Source of the DNA: Mageeibacillus sp. UBA3781 | GTDB taxonomy: Bacteria; Bacillota; Clostridia; Saccharofermentanales; Saccharofermentanaceae | Reading direction: 5' to 3' | Assembly (NCBI GenBank): GCA_002368805.1 | Contig: DFFH01000020.1 | Location: 48,160 to 88,008, forward strand | Length of the DNA: 39,849 nucleotides | Shown: positions 34,405 to 39,849 of the stretch, one piece after another | Layout: the number at the start of each line of letters is the position of its first letter | Position numbering within the stretch: the stretch's first letter is position 1 | Program-made: the position numbers and the translations under genes | Notes under the pieces: model-generated | The model's database searches: none | What the model was told of the DNA's origin: nothing | The model's input: only the letters and a program-made list of their open reading frames with translations

Positions 34405-35304
34405 ATGTTTAAAGGTAAATCAAAACACAAGATGTCTAGATGGGACTGGGCATTTGTTATCTGCAATACAACATTTCTTGTCCTGTTCTGCATCGTTACA
34501 CTTTATCCTGTACTGAATACGCTGGCATATTCTTTTACAGACAGCTCCGAAGCAATTCTGAAGAACATTCACTTGCTTCCCAGAAAGCCTACCCTGGCAG
34601 CGTATAAACAGGTATTTGCAATGAAGGGCTTCCGTCAGGGCCTTATCGTTACGGTTTCCCGTACTATTCTGGGCTCTTTCCTGTCACTCTTTGCAAACGC
34701 TCTGCTCGCGTTCATCGTTTCCAGAAAGACGTTCCTCTTTAAGAAGAGCCTCTCTCTGTTCTGGGTAATCACAATGTATGCTAGCGGCGGTCTTATTCCT
34801 TCCGTTATCTTGATGAGATATCTCCATCTCACCGGAACATTCTGGGTATATATTTTCCCGGGTCTTGTAAGTGCATTTAATCTTCTCGTCCTCCGTACTT
34901 ACATGAACTCTCTTCCGGATTCGTATGAAGAGTCTGCTCAGCTTGATGGCGCGGGTCACATGACGGTTTTCACAAAGATTATTTCTCCTCTTTGTAAGCC
35001 TGTATATGCGACAGTATTCCTGTTCGTTGCTGTAGGTCACTGGAACTCCTGGTTCGACGCTATGGTTTATAACAGACTGAAGGATAAGAATACTACTCTG
35101 CAGTATGAGCTTCAGAAACTCCTCAGCAGTCTCACTCAGCTCAATCCTTCGACAACTTCTGAAGGTAAGACTGAGAACATGACAACTGAGATCCAGGTTC
35201 GTGCAGCTGCGACGATCGCGACAATGCTCCCGATCATCTGCCTGTATCCGTTCCTGCAGAGATACTTTGTAACTGGTCTTACGATCGGTGGTGTCAAAGA
35301 GTAA
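34405..35304 (+). CDS. ABC transporter permease, LplC type
   Basis: A 299-residue partner permease with about six transmembrane segments, starting with TTFLVLFCIVTLYPVLNTLAYSF. Its EAA loop reads EESAQLDGAGHMTVFTKI near residue 175. A loop of about 35 residues before the last helix (NPSTTSEGKTENMTTEIQV) and the ending RYFVTGLTIGGVKE are typical of LplC-class subunits. GGGAGG precedes the ATG. It is the last gene before a strong terminator, so the transporter operon consists of the binding protein and two permeases. Confidence 0.93.
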   Translation: MFKGKSKHKMSRWDWAFVICNTTFLVLFCIVTLYPVLNTLAYSFTDSSEAILKNIHLLPRKPTLAAYKQVFAMKGFRQGLIVTVSRTILGSFLSLFANALLAFIVSRKTFLFKKSLSLFWVITMYASGGLIPSVILMRYLHLTGTFWVYIFPGLVSAFNLLVLRTYMNSLPDSYEESAQLDGAGHMTVFTKIISPLCKPVYATVFLFVAVGHWNSWFDAMVYNRLKDKNTTLQYELQKLLSSLTQLNPSTTSEGKTENMTTEIQVRAAATIATMLPIICLYPFLQRYFVTGLTIGGVKE

Positions 35305-35322
35305 TACTTGCAAAAAAATATG

Positions 35323-35363
35323 TGCTACCTGTCCGTATTTATATGGACAGGTAGCATTTTTTT
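35323..35363 (+). terminator. Rho-independent terminator after the transporter operon
   Basis: A 12-bp perfect stem, TGCTACCTGTCC (35323-35334) with GGACAGGTAGCA (35345-35356), is followed by seven T. Confidence 0.92.
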
Positions 35364-35372
35364 GCGTAAAAT
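35344..35372 (+). promoter_or_regulatory. Promoter embedded in the preceding terminator
   Basis: TGGACA (35344-35349), exactly 17 bases, and TAAAAT (35367-35372). Each box is one base from consensus. The -35 box and spacer lie in the descending arm and T tract of the terminator. It would drive the YesL-type operon that starts at 35394. Confidence 0.6.
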
Positions 35373-35393
35373 CTTTGACGAAGGAGTGAGATA

Positions 35394-36068
35394 ATGGACA
35401 TTTTCAAGTACGACAGTCCACTGATGTCGTTTTTAAATACAGTTTTTGACTTGATGTTTTTAAACATCCTGTGTTTTATATGCTGCATCCCGATCATTAC
35501 GATCGGACCTGCGCTTGCTGCGAAATATGATGTGGCGATGCGTATCGTCAGAAAAGAAGAGCCTACGATCTTTCGTCCGTTTTTTAAAGCATTTAAGAAC
35601 AATTTCAAGCAGTCGATCATTATTTGGAGTGTACTGCTTGTTGCTTGTTTTCTCTTATTTATTGATTGGAATTGGATCTTTCAGAACGGAATCGGTAATG
35701 TTTCGCCATTCTATCTGATGGCTGCTATTCTTACAACCATGATCGTTTCATTTATCATAATGACGATCTTTCCTATCATAGCCAGATTTGAGGTAACGAT
35801 CAGAGAAGCTTTCAAAACATCCGTGTTATTCTCGATGGTTTATTTCCTCGGACTTCTTTCTGTTTCGATCATCTCTGTTTTCTCGGTATATCTTTGCATC
35901 AAATACATGAGATTCCTTCCTCTTGTTGTCGTAGTTTCCCATGTTATCATTGTTTTCTGTCTGTGCTTGATTCTTGTCCGTGGTTTTTCCAGGCTGGAAG
36001 AAAAGTATGCTGATACAGAGACTGCTGATGAGGAGAAGACTGATTCTTCTGAGGAGGCCGACAACTAA
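35394..36068 (+). CDS. YesL/DUF624-family membrane protein
   Basis: A 224-residue integral membrane protein with about five hydrophobic segments (near 15-42, 78-95, 105-130, 142-165 and 170-195). The N-terminal pattern with LNILCFICCIPIITIGPALAA is the mark of the YesL (DUF624) family, which is found beside YesM/YesN kinases and LplB/LplC permeases in polysaccharide loci. The function is not established; an accessory role to the transporter is inferred from this association. The acidic tail (about 203-224) is cytoplasmic or disordered. GAAGGAG precedes the ATG. The next gene follows after two bases. Confidence 0.9.
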   Translation: MDIFKYDSPLMSFLNTVFDLMFLNILCFICCIPIITIGPALAAKYDVAMRIVRKEEPTIFRPFFKAFKNNFKQSIIIWSVLLVACFLLFIDWNWIFQNGIGNVSPFYLMAAILTTMIVSFIIMTIFPIIARFEVTIREAFKTSVLFSMVYFLGLLSVSIISVFSVYLCIKYMRFLPLVVVVSHVIIVFCLCLILVRGFSRLEEKYADTETADEEKTDSSEEADN

Positions 36069-36070
36069 TC

Positions 36071-36793
36071 ATGTCCGACAAAGAAACTGAAAAGACTTCG
36101 GTGATTGAAACCGAAATAAAAGAATCTGCAGAAACTGAAAAAGAGAAGAAAACTGAAGATGAGACCTTTTCCAGGCCAAAACCGCAGAAGTTTTCCGAGA
36201 TGGATCTTGGCCAGAAGATTCAGTTCCTGCGTGACTATTATCTGATCAAAGTGTTGATAGTAGTTGCTATTCTGTTAGTCGCAGGCTGGCTCATTCATGA
36301 TATTGTGCAGAATAAAAAGATCGTTTATTCCGGAGCAGGCGTCGGTGTGGACGTTTCGGAAAGCGGAAGTGAATTTCTGCAAAATGGATTTATTGATTAT
36401 CTTGGTGACGATTATTCCAAGAAAAAAGTCGGATATGGCGATAATGTACTCCTGGTTCCGACCAGCAGTGAATATAATGACAGCTCGGTGGAAATGGCTT
36501 TTTTCTCTCAGATCGAAGGAGATATGTTCCAGTTTCTTCTGATCACAAAAGAGAAGTATGAGTATTTCATGCCGTATGAAATATTCATCGATCTTAACGA
36601 GCTGAATAATTTTGCGAATTACTCTCAGAATGAGATCCTTTATAACGCGCAGGGAAATCCTGAAGCGATAAAGTTAACAGATGAGATGAAAGATAAACTC
36701 GGAGCAAGACAGAATGAAGTGTATCTGTGTTTCTCCAACAGAAATGATCACAGGGAATTAAACGAAAAGATGCTTGATTATCTGTTCTCGTAG
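36071..36793 (+). CDS. One-pass membrane protein of unknown function
   Basis: I do not recognise a domain. The 240-residue protein has a Glu/Lys/Thr-rich cytoplasmic head (1-50), an FLRDYYLIK segment that leads into one transmembrane helix (about 60-78), and a C-terminal domain of about 160 residues that should lie outside the cell. The short aromatic stretch just before the helix is reminiscent of uncharacterised Clostridia membrane proteins with a YYK-type motif. There is no catalytic signature and no cysteine pair. It starts two bases after the YesL-type gene and lies 13 bases before the esterase gene, so it belongs to the same transcript; a role in sugar sensing or transport is only suggested by this. 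Confidence 0.8.
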   Translation: MSDKETEKTSVIETEIKESAETEKEKKTEDETFSRPKPQKFSEMDLGQKIQFLRDYYLIKVLIVVAILLVAGWLIHDIVQNKKIVYSGAGVGVDVSESGSEFLQNGFIDYLGDDYSKKKVGYGDNVLLVPTSSEYNDSSVEMAFFSQIEGDMFQFLLITKEKYEYFMPYEIFIDLNELNNFANYSQNEILYNAQGNPEAIKLTDEMKDKLGARQNEVYLCFSNRNDHRELNEKMLDYLFS

Positions 36794-36806
36794 AGGAGGA
36801 GATGAC

Positions 36807-38420
36807 ATGAAACTTTCCAGTATCTATAGTCAGGGTATGGTACTTCAGCGTGAATCGGTCAATCTGATCCGCGGTACTTTTGAAGAAAATGAAGAGATTT
36901 CCGTTTCTTTCGATGCAGAAGCACTCGATGTTGAATATGACAGTGAGAAGATGCTTTGGAGCGCTTCTGTTCCTGAAATGCCTGCTGGTGGCCCGCATTC
37001 ATTATGTATAAGTGTAAACGGGAAAAAGAATCTCGAGATATCGGATATTCTCTTTGGAGATGTGTTTATTCTTGGGGGGCAGTCCAATATGGAGCTGCCG
37101 CTGATATGGACAACTGATTTCCACTATGACGAGATCAGAAGTGCTGATTTTGCCGAGATCCGGCAGTTTGAAGTTCCGAAGATCCCGCTGTTTGGTAAGA
37201 TGAATGATATTCTCGAAGGTGGTTCCTGGGTCAATGCAGATCAAGGTCATATCAATAATTTCAGTGCGATCGGATTCTACTTCGCGAAAGAAAAGTACTT
37301 GAAAGACCATATTCCTGTTGGTCTTGTCCAGACAGCTGTCGGCGGAGCACCGGTAGAAAGCCTCATGAGCGAGAAACACTTAAGAGAGTGCTTCTCTAGT
37401 ATTGAAAGCGAGTATATTCATTCCGGCGAATGTAATAAGGATAAGAGTAAAGGCTGCTTATGGTGTTATAAGGAAAAACTTTCAAAATACAGTGACATGA
37501 ATTACGTTGCTTCTGTTGCGAAAGAGGATATGCAGCGCCAGGAGAAATGGCATAAGGACGTTGATGACAGAGATCCGGGCTTGAATGAAGACTGGATGAA
37601 TCTCTGGCAGGACGATGTGTATGAGACATTCAATATGCCTCAGACATTCTATAAGACGAAGTATGAGAAATTTAAAGGCAGTATCTGGCTTCAGCGTACT
37701 ATTGAGGTTCCGGACGACTGGTGTGATCAGGAAGTTGAGCTGAGGCTTGGAACCCTGATGGATGGGGATACGACCTATGTCAACGGGAATTATGTCGGCG
37801 GGTTCGGTTTTAAGTATCCTCCGAGAAGCTTCTTTCTAAAGCCGGGAACTCTTCATGCCGGGAATAATGTGATCACGATCCGTCTGGTGATCGATACCAA
37901 TATCGGTGGTGCCGTCGAAAAGTGTCCTTATTATCTGAAACTGGGAGAGAAAAAGATCGATCTTTGCGGCTCTTGGAAGATGAGGATCGGAGCAGCTTCG
38001 GAAGATCTGGAAGGCCAGACATTCTTTATCTGGTCGCCGACAGCGCTCTTTAATTCCATGATCTATCCGATCCGGAACTATTCCGCAAAGGCGATTCTTT
38101 TCTATCAGGGAGAATCGAATTGTGAGTACCCTCAGTATTACGGTCCATTACTTCAGGAAATGGTTTCTGAGTGGAGATCGCTTTTTGGTGAGAAACTACC
38201 GTTTTATATGGCGGAAGTGACATATTGGCTCGGAGATGGTCCGGTATATGACGAGGATCCATTTGATGGAGTTCGTAAAGTCCAACATGAGGTTGAATCA
38301 AAGATTGCGGATTGCTATTTGATACCGACATATGATCTTGGGTTCTATAACGACCTTCACCCGCAGAATAAAAAAGAAGTCGCCCTGCGGTTCTTTGAAA
38401 AATATACGGAAAACGAATGA
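36807..38420 (+). CDS. SGNH-type carbohydrate esterase (sialate O-acetylesterase-like) with inserted jelly-roll
   Basis: A 537-residue predicted O-acetylesterase. The nucleophile is S93 in GGQSNMELP, the second block is FYQGESN near 432, and D516 and H518 sit in DLHP near the C-terminus. Residues about 290-385 form an inserted beta-sandwich resembling the sugar-binding domain of GH2 enzymes (SIWLQRTIEVPDDW, TYVNGNYVGG). There is no signal peptide, so it would deacetylate imported oligosaccharides in the cytoplasm. In this locus acetylated xylan or arabinoxylan fragments are more likely substrates than sialic acid. The start at 36807 follows AGGAGGAG; a longer frame from 36774 has no ribosome binding site of its own. 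Confidence 0.88.
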   Translation: MKLSSIYSQGMVLQRESVNLIRGTFEENEEISVSFDAEALDVEYDSEKMLWSASVPEMPAGGPHSLCISVNGKKNLEISDILFGDVFILGGQSNMELPLIWTTDFHYDEIRSADFAEIRQFEVPKIPLFGKMNDILEGGSWVNADQGHINNFSAIGFYFAKEKYLKDHIPVGLVQTAVGGAPVESLMSEKHLRECFSSIESEYIHSGECNKDKSKGCLWCYKEKLSKYSDMNYVASVAKEDMQRQEKWHKDVDDRDPGLNEDWMNLWQDDVYETFNMPQTFYKTKYEKFKGSIWLQRTIEVPDDWCDQEVELRLGTLMDGDTTYVNGNYVGGFGFKYPPRSFFLKPGTLHAGNNVITIRLVIDTNIGGAVEKCPYYLKLGEKKIDLCGSWKMRIGAASEDLEGQTFFIWSPTALFNSMIYPIRNYSAKAILFYQGESNCEYPQYYGPLLQEMVSEWRSLFGEKLPFYMAEVTYWLGDGPVYDEDPFDGVRKVQHEVESKIADCYLIPTYDLGFYNDLHPQNKKEVALRFFEKYTENE

Positions 38421-38426
38421 TAAAAG

Positions 38427-38457
38427 AAAAGACAGCTGTTTATCAGCTGTCTTTTTT
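38427..38457. terminator. Bidirectional terminator between the esterase and recombinase genes
   Basis: AAAAGACAGCTG (38427-38438) pairs with CAGCTGTCTTTT (38444-38455), 12 bp with a five-base loop, with T tracts in both directions. The recombinase stop codon (38445-38443) lies at the edge of the loop, so the end of that gene forms half the hairpin. Confidence 0.88.
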
Positions 38458-39447
38458 GATTCCAGACAAAGGATTCTTCGATACGGCATCATGCAGCGAT
38501 TCTTCGTCCACATGCGTGTAGATCTGTGTTGTAGCGACACTCTGATGCCCCAGGATCGCCTGAAGTGTTCTGATATCGACCTGACCGTATTTATACATCA
38601 AGGTAGCACAGGTATGACGAAGCTTGTGTACGGAAAAAGATGAGGCATCTATGCCGGAAGCGGAAAACAACCGCTTGATGATATTCTGGATCATCGGAGC
38701 ACTGATCCTGGTACCGCGGCTGCTGAGGAAAAGTGCTTCTTTATCTTTTTTCTTCATGGTGTCCCTAAAAGGGTAGTAATCTTCCAGCGCACGAAGACAT
38801 GCATCATTTAAATAGATCGTGCGTTCTTTGTTGCCTTTTCCGACAACTCGAAGAGTATCATCGGAAATATCTGACAGATCGATATTTCTAAGCTCGGACA
38901 AACGCATGCCGCAGTTTAAAAAGAGCGTGACGATGCAGTAGTCGCGCTCGGCAAACTCGCTGGTGGATGATTCAGCAGCAGAGAGAAGATTGCGGCTCTG
39001 CTCCAGATTCAGATATTTCGGCAGGCGCTTGGCACGTCTCGGGGTTTCAAGATCATAAGAAGGATCATCCTTGATAATGCGTTTTTTTTGAAAAAGATAC
39101 TTGAAAAACGACTTTAACGTGGCCACTTTCCTGGCACGCGTAGCAGAGGATGCTTTTCTTTCACGGGAAAGATAGATCATAAACGCGAAAAGGTCATCGG
39201 AAGTAATGCTGTTAAGGAATTTCTCGTCTATGTCGCTGATGGATATATCCTCAAAAGCAGTTTTGTCGTCGAGTTTTACCAGCCCGCGATCCATTTTCAG
39301 GAACCGGAAAAGAAGGAGAAGATCGTATTTATACTCCTTGATCGTAAGCGGAGATTTTTCCTGGACTGCCTGCATATATCTCAAATACTGTTCAAGTATC
39401 GGGAATGTGGCATTTTCGCCGGAAGATTTTCCTTTGGGACGGCTCAT
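38443..39447 (-). CDS. Xer-type tyrosine recombinase
   Basis: A 334-residue site-specific recombinase. The N-terminal SAM-like core-binding domain runs to about 125 and the catalytic domain follows. Catalytic residues are visible: Arg in CGMRLSEL, Lys in VGKGNKERTI, HxxR in HKLRHTCA, His in LGHQSVATTQ and the nucleophile Tyr in IYTHV. No phage or transposon genes lie nearby, which favours a chromosomal XerC/XerD role in resolving dimers over an integrase. I cannot tell XerC from XerD. It has about 15-25 more N-terminal residues than a typical Xer. AGGAGG (39457-39452) precedes the ATG. It diverges from asd. Confidence 0.92.
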   Translation of the reverse strand: MSRPKGKSSGENATFPILEQYLRYMQAVQEKSPLTIKEYKYDLLLLFRFLKMDRGLVKLDDKTAFEDISISDIDEKFLNSITSDDLFAFMIYLSRERKASSATRARKVATLKSFFKYLFQKKRIIKDDPSYDLETPRRAKRLPKYLNLEQSRNLLSAAESSTSEFAERDYCIVTLFLNCGMRLSELRNIDLSDISDDTLRVVGKGNKERTIYLNDACLRALEDYYPFRDTMKKKDKEALFLSSRGTRISAPMIQNIIKRLFSASGIDASSFSVHKLRHTCATLMYKYGQVDIRTLQAILGHQSVATTQIYTHVDEESLHDAVSKNPLSGIKKDS

Positions 39448-39514
39448 AACTCCTCCTGATTAAGCAAAACATATACTCTTAGGCTAATAGTAACACAAAT
39501 AACGAAAAAATAAC

Positions 39515-39543
39515 TTGCTTTCCGAATACTGTTGCGCTATAAT
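39515..39543 (+). promoter_or_regulatory. Promoter of asd
   Basis: TTGCTT (39515-39520), 17 bases and TATAAT (39538-39543). A small hairpin, TGTCC/GGACA, lies in the leader; I see no riboswitch. Confidence 0.75.
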
Positions 39544-39598
39544 ACACCCATCAAAGACAAATGTCCACGACACGCGGACAACGAAAGAGGAAAGCAAA

Positions 39599-39849
39599 AT
39601 GGCAAAGTTAAGAGTTGGCGTTATTGGCGCAACAGGTTATGTAGGACAGAGATTTATCTCTCTGCTGGATGATCATCCGTGGTTTGAGTGTGTAGCAGTA
39701 GTTGCTTCTCCGCGTTCTGCCGGTAAGCCTTATGCAGAGGCTGTTGAGGGCAGATGGAAGATCGACTGTGATATGCCTTCTTATGTGAAGGATATGATCG
39801 TAGAAAGCACAGAAGATATTGAAGAAGTCTGCAAAAAGGTTGATTTCGT
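39599..39849 (+). CDS. asd: Aspartate-semialdehyde dehydrogenase, N-terminal part
   Basis: Reduces aspartyl phosphate to aspartate semialdehyde for lysine, diaminopimelate, threonine and methionine synthesis. Only the first 83 codons are in the window; the frame is still open at the end. The protein begins MAKLRVGVIGATGYVGQRF, the Rossmann nucleotide-binding loop of the family, followed by LLDDHPWFECVAVVASPRSAGKPY, shown here only for its first 20 or so residues, typical of the archaeal/fungal-like Asd subgroup. AAAGAGGA lies about seven bases upstream. It has its own promoter. Its product supplies the same pathway as ddh at 17418, though the loci are separate. Confidence 0.92.
   Translation, partial: MAKLRVGVIGATGYVGQRFISLLDDHPWFECVAVVASPRSAGKPYAEAVEGRWKIDCDMPSYVKDMIVESTEDIEEVCKKVDF

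Noticed and set aside
38443..39447. Integrase of a mobile element
   Set aside because: No phage, plasmid or transfer genes, no attachment-site repeats and no adjacent tRNA were seen; a housekeeping Xer recombinase is the simpler reading.
1..39849. CRISPR arrays, insertion sequences or long direct repeats
   Set aside because: None were seen by eye in reading the window; a self-alignment could not be run.

Overview
The window looks like chromosome of an anaerobic, low-to-moderate-GC Firmicute of the class Clostridia, probably a gut or rumen plant-fibre degrader. This rests on strong AGGAGG ribosome binding sites, frequent TTG starts, rny next to ymdB, a YesM/YesN-type two-component pair, LplB/LplC-type sugar permeases, a DUF6171-like protein, and meso-diaminopimelate dehydrogenase. 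I cannot name the genus. I see no transposase, prophage, CRISPR array or integration scar.

Region 1 (1-5420): the 3' part of tRNA-Arg(CCT), a NAD-salvage pair pncA-pncB, tRNA-Thr(CGT), an orphan solute-binding lipoprotein followed at once by a GNAT-like/O6-alkylguanine-DNA methyltransferase fusion, and a flavin-reductase-like protein.

Region 2 (5421-14819): housekeeping genes rny, ymdB, lspA, a pseudouridine synthase, phoH, a 7TM-HD phosphodiesterase (pgpH type), ybeY-era and recO. From ymdB to recO the genes overlap or nearly touch and read as one operon for RNA turnover, ribosome maturation, lipoprotein processing and recombination. YbeY and Era are one polypeptide, and rny has no canonical start codon at the expected place.

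Region 3 (14816-19033): a convergent XPD/DinG-type helicase with an N-terminal PD-(D/E)XK-like nuclease domain and a predicted leaderless mRNA, then diaminopimelate dehydrogenase, tRNA-Leu(CAG) on the minus strand and a 72-residue protein of unknown function.

Region 4 (19074-38457): an arabinose/arabinoxylan utilisation locus. A three-part esterase-GH43-CBM protein diverges from an operon encoding GH51 arabinofuranosidase, a cysteine-rich small protein, ribulokinase AraB and epimerase AraD; a FucI-family isomerase follows from its own promoter. Then come a YesM-type histidine kinase, an AraC-type response regulator, a solute-binding lipoprotein with two permeases, a YesL-type membrane protein, an unrecognised one-pass membrane protein and an SGNH esterase. 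None of the hydrolases has a visible signal peptide, so the likely scheme is uptake of decorated oligosaccharides by the ABC system, deacylation and debranching in the cytoplasm, and conversion of L-arabinose to D-xylulose-5-phosphate. Two short sequences (12/12 and 14/15 identical) occur both in the divergent esterase/GH51 control region and upstream of the transporter, and are candidate sites for the locus regulator.

Region 5 (38427-39849): a bidirectional terminator, a Xer-type tyrosine recombinase on the minus strand, and the start of asd (aspartate-semialdehyde dehydrogenase), cut by the window end.
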